A stretch of 64,000 nucleotides of DNA from Cyanidiococcus yangmingshanensis (taxonomy: Eukaryota > Rhodophyta > Bangiophyceae > Cyanidiales > Cyanidiaceae): positions 372,001 through 436,000 of the forward strand of contig VWRR01000015.1 in the NCBI GenBank assembly GCA_013995675.1. The letters run 5' to 3'. The translations under genes and the position numbers were made by a program. Shown one piece after another: positions 1-11,210 of the stretch; position 1 is the first letter of the stretch; each line of letters begins with the position of its first letter. The notes beneath the pieces were generated by a model that was not told where the DNA came from, did no database searches, and worked only from the letters and a program-made list of their open reading frames with translations.

Positions 1-1
1 T

Positions 2-2216
2 CTCCGTGGCCTTGTTTTTTACTCCACGATTCTTGGTGATAAGTATGTCTCCAGCTTTGTTCGTGCGTTGAAGGGTCTAGTGAGCTCCGCGCTACTTCTC
101 GGTATGGACTTGGAGCCGCTGGAGTTTCCAATTATTGGAGAATCTGCCTGGCATCCATCTGATACGGATACGCGACGGACCTCAAGACAAGCGGAGCGAG
201 CACCAGCAGACCATTCTGTTCGCCGTCGATCTGAACGGCTCGAGGATCCCAAACGGAAAGAATTGATCCTGCGAATGAATGATAAGCTTGTTGAGGAAAT
301 CCTCGGCTCAAGTGAATCGGGAAGTCATGAATGGGTTGCACCACTGGAGAGCCCATGGGCATCGGCGCCCTGGAAAGCGCCGTTTGTGCAGTTCTATCGG
401 GATATGTCGGAATTACATACCAAAGACGGTCTGACCTGGGAGGGCCATATTTTGGATCTCGCTCTCTACTCTGCGAACGCTTATACGGAAAGCGTGCAGC
501 AGAACCCGCTCTCAGGAGACGCTTTGGAGTCTGGAGATGATCCGCGTTCCGATTGCCCAGAGGCTCGTGAAGCCGCGAGCGCGGGTAGCGTTGAAGCATT
601 TCCCGAAGCGGCGGCCAGTGATGTCTTGCGCAACGATGTCTTCCGCCGCTCTGTGGTGGCCATGGTTTGCCATGATTTGGATGTTTTGCAGGACCTCTGT
701 AGCTGGTCGCCGTATAGACTGGCGCGCTGTATAGCGTTCAGTATCATGAAACTCACAGAAGCTGATCTTGAGCGCTGCGACCGACAGCAATCCGAACAGG
801 CACAGCGGACGTCTGAAGCGCCAGTTCGAGAACCAACGGTTCATGACGCAGCAGAGATGCTTGTTACGCTACTCGCCAAGGAGTCACTGCCGCCCATCGC
901 TGTGCTTGAAAAAGGTCTCGTAGCACAGAGCCGTGTACCGCGTGCCCTTGTCGCTGACGCACTCGAGCAGAGTCTTCGATCGGTGCTCTTCAAGAGTGCC
1001 CTTACGGCGTCCGCGTCAGAGCCCAAACTTCGTCGCCGCTGGAGTCAGTATCTTCCGCTGATTACGAAACGGATTCAGCTTCGCGGAGACGGAGTTCTCG
1101 GGCAGTACTATATGCTCTATTTCTCCAATCGCGAGCAGCGCTTCAGGCCGGCAGAATCGCCAGATGTTGTGCGTCTGGATGACATTGTGGGTTACGATGA
1201 AACCAAGCAAGCATTCGTCCAGAATATCAAGTATTTCTTGGCAGGTCACCACGCCCATCATGTCCTTCTGATGGGTGCTTTTGGTGTCGGCAAGTCAGCT
1301 CTCGTCAAGGCAGTCGCCAACGAGTTCTATGGCACTGGTCTGCGCCTCGTGCAACTGGACAGCGGCTATTTTGGAGCAGCGCAAGGCCTAGGTACCATTC
1401 CGACTATACGGGTCAAGGGAGGCAAATCCTCGAAACCCATAACCGAGGAGGATATTCCGCTTGGAGCGCTGGGCTTTGCTCACGACGTTCAGGGTCTAGC
1501 CAAGCAGGCCTGGATGCATCCGAATTTACGGTTTATTCTCTTCCTCGACGACGTAGTCCTGGATGATGAGGATCCGCGACTCGTCGCACTTCGGGGTGTC
1601 ATGAGCGGCGGCATGCTCTCATTGCCGCGAAACATGATCGTGGTGGCGACATGCAGCACCGGCATTCTGGCTCCCGATTTCTTCGCCGTGAACGTCGCGT
1701 CCGACGACGACGCTCTGGGCCATCCGAAGCGCGCTCGATCCAAGAAGCGGCTCCGAATGCTGCCCTCGGTGGATTTCTTTGAGGTCTTTTCGGGCCTGTC
1801 GGATGATACGGTTACATTTCTGGACCGTTTCGGTATGGTGCTCACCTTTGATTCGCCGAACAAATCCATGTACCTAGAATTTGTACGACATGCGCTGGAA
1901 CGCTACGGGGATGCCGCCCGCCGCATCCCCTGGAATGCACTGCGCAAACGAGCACTCTCCTATGCGCGCGCTCGGTCTTCGTACTCGGCGCGAACTGCTC
2001 GCCATTTCATTTCTGCGGTCGAGGATGAGCAACGATTCGTGCGCGCGGGTGCGCCCTCGGTGCCTTCAGCGGACGCACTCGCTTCGATGACGATATCGGA
2101 TCCGGACAATGACGACGATGATGACGATGATGATGATGACGACGATGATGATGACGACTGATGACGAGTTTCTGGATGATGAGGATTTTGGCGACGACGA
2201 CGATGACGACGACTGA
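2..2216 (+). CDS. DUF815-type AAA ATPase, 5' partial
   Basis: The frame is open to the left edge of the window, so the N-terminus is missing. The first in-window ATG is near 104, but coding-like residues precede it. Walker A (GAFGVGKSALVKA) lies near nt 1276 and an acidic Walker B-like FILFLDD near nt 1530. This arrangement with the following 'RGVMSGG...VVATCS' stretch is typical of the DUF815 ATPase family, found in bacteria and in algal and plant plastids. Its biochemical role is not established. The protein ends in a long Asp run that stops at 2161. A +1 shift there would continue an acidic tail (EFLDDEDFG plus Asp run) to 2216, which I think is the true end. Family assignment is fairly sure; organelle location is a guess. 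Confidence 0.8.
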
Positions 2217-3365
2217 TGAACACAAACTCAAACCGACAGCTCTTACGATATCATTGTTCCCAACGTGAACACCCTTCGTGGCCGCATACCCAAGCTGTCT
2301 ACCGAGCATCGAACTGATGTGTGGATACCGCTTTAAAAGGTATTCGCCAAGCGTGGCAACGCCGTCCGACGCTGAGGCAGCATCCCAACCAACGTGGTCG
2401 AAACAAACAGACGCATGCAATATCCGTGTCGCACCACGTTCCAGACATCTGACCTAAACAACCATGCTCGCGCCTTTAACGGAGGAATCAAGACTCCGAA
2501 AAGAGTATTGGACGACGACCAAAGCATCTCTAATCGTAGCGCAAGCACGCCGCAACCCTGCTTGTTGCGCACACGAGCGTGAGCGCGCAGCCGGGCGACC
2601 ACGACGCATCGATCGCGCCCAGTTGCAATATCCCGCCAAACAATATCCACGCTCGATTGACTACGTATCAGGAAAATATCCTCTTTATTGTGTCGTAGAA
2701 CAACAACACCTGTTCCCTATATGACTTTTTCTCCTCACCAAAACAGCCTTCGTGCATAGTTTGGGAGAATTGACGCCACTATGCGACCTCAAGCAACCAC
2801 GCCATGCCCGCAGCGGGCGTCGACGTCCGACCCCGTGCCCCGGCATCGATCAAGCGGTCGCCGACCAGCGGCGCAAGTGGCGAACCTTCGGAACGCGTTG
2901 CGCACACACGCATTCGTGTGCCAGCGGCGGCGGCTCGAGGCCAAGGATCGGCCGGGCTGGCGGGACGCGCGCTCCCCTCCCAATGACGCCCGAGGATCCG
3001 AACGGCAGACCGGCGGCGTGCGCGTCGCATGGCACCCTCGCAGGCCATCTTTCGCCGTCCGTTCTCCGCAGCAGGGCGCACCGACCATGAAAACCCGATT
3101 TGGCCCTTGTGGCGGCGTCCATCCGAACATCTCGGTCGTCGTCGCGCGCCGGATTCGGAGATCAGCGCCGATCGCCGTCCCGTTGCGATACGCCCGGTAT
3201 GGCGAGCGGGACCCCATGGATGCGTTCGGGGCCGCCGATCAAGGCCGCTGCGCTGGCGAGCGACACCGCGTGCGTCTGGCGCGTGCGGGTCGCGTGTTCA
3301 GGCGCTCCGGCACGCGCCGATCGACCGCTGAGCGTATGCCGTTCGCCACGACTCGCCAGCACAAC
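2217..3365. other. Intergenic, GC-rich, no supported gene
   Basis: Long open frames occur on both strands between about 2780 and 3220. They overlap in all frames, have Arg/Pro/Gly-rich composition expected from GC-rich non-coding DNA and show no domain. I see no RNA gene here. Confidence 0.5.
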
Positions 3366-3504
3366 ATGAGCATTGGTGAGCGAGACCAGCTCAAGGTCGA
3401 GTTTGTAGACGCTTTAGGTGTGCCTATAGAGGCAAGAGCGGACGAGTTTTCTGTGCTCGTCGAGAACGAGGAGGCGTCCATATGGGATCAACTTAGGAAA
3501 CGGT
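3366..3504 (+). other. Coding-like segment upstream of NRAMP gene
   Basis: Starting at ATG 3366 a short frame gives MSIGERDQLKVEF followed by an acidic stretch, quite unlike the Arg-rich noise before it. It ends at a TAG directly after GTGAGT at 3505, which matches a eukaryotic 5' splice-donor consensus. It could be a 5' exon of the transporter gene, the start of the transporter read through a frame break, or a small upstream frame. I could not find an acceptor that keeps frame without making a stop, so this stays unresolved. Confidence 0.3.
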
Positions 3505-3567
3505 GTGAGTAGGCTTGGACTGAGAATACGGCATACAGAGCGACGGTGTTCGCACACGGTGGCCCGT

Positions 3568-5476
3568 ATGGCGAGCGACACGAAACTCGATCAGGGGGCT
3601 TTGGCTGAGAGTACTGACTCATCTTTCTCTTTGACTGAGAAAGCACCTGACCACGCGAATAGTGAGGAGAGCTCTGATATTATTTCGGCGGCGAACGAGA
3701 CTGTCTCGTTACCGAACTTGCCGTCCAAGGCGGGCGCTGAGACACCTAGGCGCGGATATGCGCGACAGGTCAGGGCATGGCTCAAGGAACTGTTGCGCTT
3801 TGCTGGCCCCGGCTGGTTGATATGCATCGCTTTGATCGATCCCGGTAACTATGAGGGAGACATTCAGGCCGGTGCTGGCTATCAGTACGCACTCATCTGG
3901 ATTATCTGGTGGTCGACGATCGCTGAAATCTGCATTCAGGCGCTGACCATTCGACTTGGCCTGTATGCGCGGCGCACCCTGAGCCAAGCATGCCGCGAAA
4001 CGTATCCACGCTGGGCAGTTATGACGTTATGGGTACTGTCGGAGGTCGGCATGATGGCGACGGATCTTTTGCAGGTCATTGGCTTTGGCGTGGCGATGGA
4101 GATCTTGTTTGGGATTCCGCTCTATGCGGGTGTATTGGTCTCTTTCGCGACGACGCTACTGTTGCTATCGACCCAGTATATTACCTTTCGCTTGTTGGAG
4201 ATTATTGTGATTGTTTTGGTCTTTATCATGTCGATAACGTTCTTCATCCAATGGGGCATGGTTGGGACGGACGGTGCGGCACTGATGCGAGGCTGGGTCA
4301 TACCGACGATCCCGAGCGGATCCGCGTTAATTCTGCTGTCACAGATTGGTGCCTCTGTGAGTCCTCATAATGTCTTTTTGCAGTCTGCGTTGGTTCAAAC
4401 ACGGACTGTGGAGCGCAGCAAGAAGGCGCTCCGATCAGCCACGATCTTCAACATCATCGAGACCATCATCCCAATGATGTTGGCGTTTGTTGTGAATCTG
4501 GCAGTCATTGCGCTCGCGGCGCAAGGGTTTTACGATAACCCCGCCGTAGATATGAATCCCAATGATATCACGCTGCAAGACACGTGTACGCTCATTCAAC
4601 GCGTTTATGGAGATTCGGGAGCAGGTTGTATCCTTTTTGGAATTTCACTGCTGGCGTCGGCCCAGAGTGCGACGATCTCTGCGACCTACGCGGGCCAGAT
4701 CGTCATGGAGGGTTTCCTTAATTTGCGGGTCTCCCTCTGGCTACGGAACCTCATCACGCGTTGCATTACGATTGTGCCTGGCCTCTTCATTGCGATATTT
4801 GCGGGAAATAGTGGTTCTGGGCTGGCCCTGCTGATCTCGTCGTCCATTCTCTCCGGCGTGATTCCGTTCCTTATCATACCCTTGCTGAAATTCACCAGCA
4901 GTGAGGCTTGCATGGGCCCGTATCGCAATCCTTGGTACGTTACGTGGCCAATGTGGGGACTCACGCTGAGCATCATCGCTGCCAATGTCTATCTGATCGT
5001 CGGCGCTCAGGGCGATCGTACGCTGCAGCAAGCGCTCTCCAGTGGTGGCGCTGGCAGCGCGGTGGGTATCGTCTTCACCGCTATTATCGGATTGCTCTAT
5101 TTAGGTTTCCTGGTCTATCTTATGTTTACAGCCCGTCGGAAGCGTCGGGGAAGTATACGATATAGACGATGGTGCGAAATCGCTTCTTGAGAGCGGATTC
5201 GAGACGCACGTCCTCATTGAACCGAAGCCAGTACCGAGTGAGCCGTGCCGACCAGAGCCCGCCTATCTGGGAGATGTCGCGCCGGCCCTTTTCTTCACTC
5301 CTCTCACGGCACCACGCGAATCGAATGACCGCTCTGGTGATAACATGAGCGTGCACGTGACAGCGCCCGCACAGCAAGCGTCGTCAGACTCGAACGAGGA
5401 CCTGCTCACGGTCGAGTCCGAGATCTCGGATGGAGAGCGCCACGAAGCCCCCAAGACAACCTTACGGACCCTTTGA
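3568..5476 (+). CDS. NRAMP-family metal ion transporter
   Basis: A polytopic membrane protein of about 540 residues in the main frame (ATG 3568 to stop 5190), with a Ser/Glu-rich cytosolic N-terminus and about 11 hydrophobic segments. TM1 carries the NRAMP metal-binding DPGN (nt 3838), preceded by GPGWL. In TM6 the usual MPH metal-binding motif reads SPH (nt 4360), so the metal-coordinating Met is Ser. NRAMPs are proton-coupled divalent metal importers at the plasma membrane or vacuole. Loss of this Met occurs in relatives with altered selectivity, such as plant Nrat1 (Thr). Near 5150, at a GGGG run, a +1 shift would replace the basic tail with an acidic Ser/Glu-rich C-terminus ending at 5476, which looks more protein-like. 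Start choice: the first ATG after a GTG-only extension; see also the coding-like segment at 3366. Confidence 0.88.
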
Positions 5477-7088
5477 TAGAAATTTGGCATGCAGCAATGA
5501 TAAGAAGGAATTTTGAATCGCTTGGGGCTGGCCAAAATGAAGAGCCTGGTCGAGCTTGTGATTTGGGTGTTCGTGCCGAGCAGCTATAGGTGTTCTTTAA
5601 ACGGTAGTCTGGATCGTTTATTTCTGGACCAAGGCGCTCCATTCGTTCCGTCAATTACAATGAGCTTTTAATCGTTTACGGAACAGGGCTCTAGCGCCTA
5701 GGTTTTGCCCCTTCAAATCATCGAGGACGAACGGCGCTATCCAGGACCCGGCGAACTCGTTACGGGATTCTGTAAGCGCCGCGCATCAGCATTCGCCGAA
5801 ACGACGGCACTCGACCGCAACACGATTTGGAGAATAACTCAGTATCAGTCTCCACTGGAATTAGAGCCAAATGAGCACTCGTTTGGCCACAGGCGACCTT
5901 TGAAGTGCACCCAGCCGTGTCATCGACCATACAGTATATCCGCCAGCGAGCATTGGTGCTATTTCCTATGCAGGACACATCCCTCGGAGTCGTTCTTGAT
6001 TCCGTTCGGGACTGCTTGCGAGGTCACGAGGCGGTTATCAAGCAGCCTCGGATGGTGTATCGTTAAGATGCAGCGACCCGCATTCGTGCATCAAGACCAC
6101 CTCACTTTGCATGATGCATCGCAATTCCTGTGATGAGCAGCGCTCCAAACCGCGCTGCCGATTTGGATCGTCCACATGACATTCAAACACCCCAATACAG
6201 TCATCGAGCGAGGATGCCCTCACCGTACAGCCCAGAAACGCATGCCAGAGCCCAGCGTATCTCTAACGACAGGTGTCCGAATTGGCCAGTTTTATGAACC
6301 CTCCAGCACAACCGACATTCACAAAATAACTGTTCCGTACCCTAAAAGGAAAAAAACGAGATCAAGTCACGCCAACTCCCTTTTCGACTGACGCAACCCA
6401 TGACTGAACACCCGAGAGCTGTCGGTCACGAGCCTGGGGCATCCGTGCCCCTGCACGTCTCTTCTCAAGCGCGCTCCAGGCCAAGACGACGACTCGCGCG
6501 ATGCCGTTGCAAAGGCGTCACAGACGATCGGCCCGCAATGCCTAACGCTATGGGCGATACGCATACAACGAATCGACTAGTCATGGATGCCTCTATGGAC
6601 GATACGCCTACATTGACTTGACTAGTCATGCATGCTTCTATGGACTTACGTATGCATCGAGTTGATTTCTGATCTCTCCCTCTGTTGATGATATGCATCC
6701 ATCGAGTTGATCATTCATGCATCCGCAGGGCGCCCAGATGGTTGTCCACGACGATCCGAAAGATGAATCTCTGGCGAGGCAGACGCCGCCGCGCGTCGCC
6801 TCTAGCGCCTGGCGGTGTCACTTGATCGTATCGATCTGCAGAACGTTTCCTGCCAAGGTATCGTGTACGTTCAAGACACGCCTCCGCAGCAAGTAGCTGT
6901 TTCGACAGTCTCATTCACTCTTCAAGTGAGCGAGCTGCTTGTGTTGGATTGTGGTCTCGGTCTGCAGTGGTGTCGAACTGGTTGTGGGTGACGGCGCTAG
7001 CGGCTGAGAACATCAGCGTAGCCGACCTAACGGCTGCGGTGGTGACGGCGCGAGTGCTCCTGGGACACTGCTCCGTGAAAAAACGTCC
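5477..7088. other. Intergenic region with minisatellite
   Basis: No open frame here shows a recognisable domain or convincing composition. The only clear structure is the 45-bp tandem repeat at 6549-6660. The right part is the upstream region of the acetyltransferase gene. Confidence 0.5.
6549..6660. repeat. 45-bp tandem repeat, about 2.5 copies
   Basis: Copies begin with TATGGRCGATACGC at 6549 and 6594, and a diverged third starts with TATGGAC at 6639. Each full copy ends with a block like ACTAGTCATGSATGCYTC. The spacing is 45 bp. The copies share about 80 percent of bases by eye. The ATGCATG core also occurs in the 73-bp repeat at 28667. Confidence 0.8.
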
Positions 7089-8178
7089 ATGTTGACGCTG
7101 AGACGGTGTCACGACGTCTCTGGCATGTCGCGAACTATGCAGGCGTCTTTTTCCTTTGTGCAGCAAGCATCCAAGTTGTTTGTGGTGAAGCGACCGGGCC
7201 ACCTCGTTTCTGTGCCGTTCCAGGCTGCGCCGACGCCTCGCTGGTCACGCGCTGCAGTTTGGACGTTTGCTCCTCTAGCGAAACGTGGTCTGCGGCACGC
7301 TGCCGTTCTGCTACGTCTGGAGACGGACGGTGACGAGTGCGTCATCACCTCAGTCCCGGTTTCCGCTGAGCGAGCTGGTGCATCCCACACAGCTGAACTA
7401 AGTGACCGCAGTTGCGTGGTTGCACCAGAGGTCACGAGCACTGGGCACGGCACCCGAGACAGTGGTTCACATCCGGTGCTATTTCGGAAGGTGCTCCGTC
7501 ACGATGGCTGGAAGGAGCTGGCTGCCGTCGCCGAGCTGCGCACGCTGGTTTTCTCACCGTATGCTGCGGATCCCTATTTTTTTGCCCGTCGAAAGGAGGA
7601 GCTCTACACATCCATGCGCAGTCGACTGGAAGTGAATCCTGGACGAAATCACACATTTGTACTGGTACCTCGTGATCCAGAGATGTTCCAGGATGATCGT
7701 GCGACCCCGTTGCTGCATACAATCATTGGTACTGCGGACGTGACGGAGTATCCGCACCCCAGCGAGGATAATGGGCTTTGGTTCGGCCCAGGCTACCTGT
7801 TCCCCTTCTTTCTGTCTCCGAGCGGCGCGAAGACACGTCACGCGCCGGGGAAGGAAAAGGACTGTTGATGACGACGTACTTGAGAATGTCAGCAAGGCAG
7901 GCTCGGTGTATATATCGGGTTTGGCAATCGCGCCGACGTTTCGGCGTCGGGGCCTTGGGCGACTCGTTCTGCTCGAGATTCAGCGCTGGACTCGACGACG
8001 GCATCTTGAGGCCATGTATCTCCATGTTGAACGCCATAACACTGTTGGTCTTCGTCTTTACGAGACTTTCGGATTTCGGCCAGTTCAAGAACGAGAAACA
8101 ATGCAGCTGTGGAAAAAACGAACTGGCGAGCGCGAACATCTGCTGATGTGGAAGCCGCTGGAGCTGGGTCACGGCTGA
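7089..8178 (+). CDS. GNAT-family N-acetyltransferase, probably plastid
   Basis: From ATG 7089 the frame gives a long basic, Ser/Ala-rich leader followed by 'AELRTLVFSPYAADPYFF' and 'HTIIGTADVTEY', the first half of a GNAT fold. The second half lies one base over (+1, break near 7850 in a purine-rich GGGGAAGGAAAAGG stretch): YISGLAIAPTFRRRGLG is the acetyl-CoA-binding motif A, followed by LYLHVERHNTVGLRLYE and FGFRPV (motif B). This layout matches plastid GNATs of plants and algae that acetylate lysines or protein N-termini. No stop separates the halves in the shifted frame, and both are needed for a complete domain. So this is one gene interrupted by a single-base break. Substrate unknown. 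Confidence 0.82.
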
Positions 8179-8604
8179 CGCATGTCATGTTGGCTGACGC
8201 TGTCGCGAGCCTTACAATCCGAGTAGAACCAGAACTTTGCATGAAGCAGATGAGCGGACGCGAACACAGCGTTTGCTTGCAGTTTCATCTCACCCGGCGA
8301 GCTGTGGAAATAGTAAACAGATCTGAGCTATTGGACGAGCGAGTCCTGAAAACGACGAATCCATGAAATACGGATCTCGGTCCGATATAGTCTCGGGCGC
8401 GTAGACAAGACGGCGTCTCTGGTCGGGCGCGCGTCCTCTATAGCGCCCTATTCACGCGAGCGTTCTCGAGTATGTCGCCGCCAACAAACATATACCATGG
8501 AATACAAGCGATCTACCGAAATGGCGTATCCAGATGCGTACCCTAACACGAGCCCCAAACGTCACTCATTTCGGTTTCGTGCCGAGAGTCCTTTTTTCGT
8601 CGCA
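8179..8604. other. Intergenic, convergent 3' flanks
   Basis: Lies between the 3' ends of the acetyltransferase and the SANT-like gene. Nothing recognisable apart from short weak open frames. Confidence 0.5.
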
Positions 8605-9102
8605 CTAGTCTGACGACTTGGCTCGATAGTTGTAGCGTTCGGTCTCATGATACTCTCTCAGACGGAACGTCTCAGGCGCAGAGACCAACCAGTGCTTATT
8701 CGCATCCCAGGTGCCGTTCGCAAGACCACTCGCCCGGTTCTGCTCAACCTCCCGTGCTAGTGCGGCCGCGTCAGCTGGTCGCCACCCTCGGTACCGCTCC
8801 AGGTCTGAGCACCCCACAAGCTGTTTGGCTGCCTGTTCGAGTTCCTCAGTCGTCCATTGAGAGAGCCGCAATCCGATGGGACTCGGATCTGAACGCACTG
8901 CCTCCCAGTGACCGAAACCGTGACGCACGAGCGCTTGGGCGAGCGCCTCTCGGTCCTCGTGCGCGAAATAGCGCTCCTTACTAGCCCGAAACCGTGCTGG
9001 TAAGAAAAAGTCTTGATCAATGTCTCCATCGGGAAGGATGATTTCAGGAGGACTTAATAAATGCCTCATTTTCCGAGCGTACTCGATTCTCTCCGACTCC
9101 AT
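8605..9102 (-). CDS. SANT/Myb-like small protein
   Basis: Starting at ATG 9102, about 165 residues, charged and Trp-rich. The core 'ALAQALVRHGFGHWEAVRSD' looks like a SANT/Myb helix-turn-helix of the type seen in chromatin proteins, and 'QWTTEELEQAAKQLVG' is a second helical stretch with W spacing. The rest (YRGW, NANKHWLVSAPETF-like stretch) has no family I recognise. An in-frame extension to 9165 exists, but the internal ATG leaves a 150-bp divergent promoter shared with the UPRT gene and is the better start. Probably nuclear (inference). A longer multi-domain protein cannot be excluded. Confidence 0.6.
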   Translation of the reverse strand: MESERIEYARKMRHLLSPPEIILPDGDIDQDFFLPARFRASKERYFAHEDREALAQALVRHGFGHWEAVRSDPSPIGLRLSQWTTEELEQAAKQLVGCSDLERYRGWRPADAAALAREVEQNRASGLANGTWDANKHWLVSAPETFRLREYHETERYNYRAKSSD

Positions 9103-9253
9103 GTTCAAATCGTTGCTGTTGTTGTGATGGTTGCAGCCAGGAGGGTATTGCGCCTTGCCGCGCATTCAAGGCGCCGCCAACATCGTGGCTTGCGCGGTTC
9201 CGGGGAAGCGTCTCTCGCAGGCCTGCCGTCTAGAACGGCCGCTTGTCTGCAGC

Positions 9254-9995
9254 ATGGAGGCTTCATTCGAGGATTCTTGGCAGGGCCGTGTTGATTTAGT
9301 GCCTCAGACACCACAGCTTGTCGCCTTGTACACTGTGATCCGGGACTCTCGTACGAGCCGGGGTGAGTTTGTTTTTTACGCCGACCGCGTGATTCGTTTG
9401 TTGCTTGAGCACGCCCTGAATCATATACCGCTGACGCCTCGAACGGTGCTGACTCGACTAGGCGCCAAGTTCGTTGGGCTCGCGTACCACGAGAAAATAT
9501 GTGGTGTGTCGATCGTGAGAGCGGGTGAGGCGTTTGAACAAGGTTTGCGGCAGATCGCTCGCTCGGTACGAATCGGGAAAATTCTCATTCAGAAGCGTGA
9601 GTCAGGCGAGGCGCGACTCATTTCCGTACGCTTTGCCTCAGGACGTTGCACTTCGGTGGGTGCTGCTCATGGATCCAATGCTTGCGACGGGAGACACTGC
9701 CAAAATGGCGGTGCATATATTGACTCAGGTTGGGGTTCCTGCAGAGCGAATTCTCTTTGTGTGCATGTTTGCTTGTCCCGAGGGCATCCAGGCGCTGTTG
9801 AGCGCTTTTCCTGGAATACAGCTCATTACAGGTGCTGTGGATAGCGGTCTCACAGCCGATAAGTTTATAACTCCGGGGCTGGGCGACTTTGGGGATCTGT
9901 ATTTCGGGACCTGCGAGGATGACCGGGACTCGAGTTTGAGTTTTACTGACTCGGATGCAGGGACATTAGACGGGACCTCTCCGCACACATCCTAA
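9254..9995 (+). CDS. Uracil phosphoribosyltransferase
   Basis: Converts uracil plus PRPP to UMP in pyrimidine salvage. From ATG 9254 the frame gives 'YADRVIRLLLEHALNHIP', 'CGVSIVRAGEAFEQGLR' and 'IGKILIQKRESGEAR', all typical of eukaryotic UPRT. The remainder sits in the +1 frame: YALPQDVALRWVLLMDPMLATG (PRPP-binding loop), the conserved 'VPAERI' region and 'ITGAVDSGLTADKFITPGLGD'. The alignment to yeast Fur1 across the break is gap-free, so one extra base lies near 9615-9625. The PRPP loop reads DPMLATGDT instead of the usual DPMLATGGS. A 16-nt GT..AG stretch at 9626-9641 cannot be an intron because it encodes the conserved LPQD. Confidence 0.9.
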
Positions 9996-10721
9996 CAGAG
10001 TGCCTGTATGTGTGCATCTGGGTCGATGGATGAATGCTTGTGCGGCCACGTGAGGCCGGCGTCGAGCGCCCACGAACGACTTGAGCAGCTAGGGCCATGC
10101 CTCGTTGCATTCGGTAGGCCAGTCGATCTGGAAAGCTTTCGTCAGTTGGATGCTATGAGCGAGCGAAAGATATCTGGAGTCTCCGCAGCCTGTCGGCATG
10201 GTGCGCAGTGCGTGCTTCGAGTTCGCGTCTTCTCAAGAGGGTGCTGCTCGCTTCCCGGGCTCGATGTCGCGGCACCAGACGAATGCTCCTAGGCGTCTCC
10301 CGTATCGTTTTGTCTCTAGATAGATAGCACTATCATCCAAAGTTGCTGCCTGATCAGGTACTGCATCCCCGGACGCGCTCCAGATCAGCCGCAAGGGTCG
10401 CATGAGAATCGAAGCACTCACGATCTTTTCTGCTCCGGTTGTTCCAAATGGAGATACCGCCTTGAGCTCTTTCCGCAACCGAGCCTATCCCGCGCTCATT
10501 CACACCAATCACTGATCGCACGACATGCTGGCTGGCTGGAGCAGAAGGAAGCGCAACGAGGCCTCGATCAAAGAGGGGCGGCCTTGACGCGTCTGCGGCC
10601 CCAGCAAACGCCTCGATCTCTCTGCCACTGACCGAGTCAGGTGCTGCTCCAGGGTCATTGCACGATGTTGATCTAAAACGACAGCCGGGATGTACTTGGA
10701 CGTCACCGCGTGGGCTCGCGC
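9996..10721. other. Intergenic, no supported gene
   Basis: Several short frames on both strands, none with a domain, targeting signal or convincing composition. It separates the 3' ends of the UPRT gene and the single-TM protein gene. Confidence 0.45.
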
Positions 10722-11105
10722 TCACGACATGTACGGTATGACACCGGTTGCTACTCCCCATATAAGGATTCCCAGCGGCAGGAGGATGAACAGCAACCCG
10801 ATTACAAACCAAACGTCTATTCGACCCCGGTTGCGTGCCGCCCAGGCATCACTGAACGAAAGCGACTCTTGTAACGCTGCAGCTCGCGTTACTTTCTTTT
10901 TCCTATTTGGAGACGGTACCGTAGCCTGTTTGTCATCGAGACGCTTCCCAGGCTCGTCCTGCAACGCCAGCACTGCTCGGCGCCGAGCCGCTCGTTTAAC
11001 CCCAGGTTCGCTTCTCGGGCTTCCTAGAGATACTAACTGATTGGAATGCACATATTCTCGATACTTATATTGAACAGAGATCACAAACTGAGTACAGCGC
11101 TTCAT
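10722..11105 (-). CDS. Small protein with one C-terminal TM helix
   Basis: ATG 11105 gives about 127 residues. A basic, disordered first half (RRRAVLALQDEPGKRL, then NRKKKV) is followed by 'RGRIDVWFVIGLLFILLPLG', a strong membrane helix close to the C-terminus, ending IPYMS. The pattern suits a tail-anchored protein or a small plastid-envelope or thylakoid protein with a basic transit leader. I do not recognise the family. Codons upstream to 11210 lack an ATG and are probably leader. Confidence 0.55.
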   Translation of the reverse strand: MKRCTQFVISVQYKYREYVHSNQLVSLGSPRSEPGVKRAARRRAVLALQDEPGKRLDDKQATVPSPNRKKKVTRAAALQESLSFSDAWAARNRGRIDVWFVIGLLFILLPLGILIWGVATGVIPYMS

Positions 11106-11210
11106 GACCAACGACGTCTCGGTGCAGAACAGCGGGAGATCAGCCGATGAGCAGCACAGAGGCGCTCGCGTTCTGTCCAAGAAGGTTTGATTCGTGCCGG
11201 AGACGGGCAC

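Noticed and set aside
2100-2161. Poly-Asp GAY run as a pathological or functional microsatellite.
   Set aside because: It is in frame with the conserved ATPase and reads as an acidic tail; only its length is uncertain.
2781-3365. GC-rich overlapping long frames upstream of NRAMP.
   Set aside because: All six frames are open with similar Arg/Pro bias and none has a domain, as expected from base composition.
9626-9641. A 16-nt GT..AG segment at the UPRT frame break, and a second 16-nt GT..AG at 13981-13996 in ClC, suggesting micro-introns.
   Set aside because: The UPRT segment encodes the conserved LPQD residues, so removing it deletes homologous sequence; other breaks (PSMA2, IspG) have no such segment.
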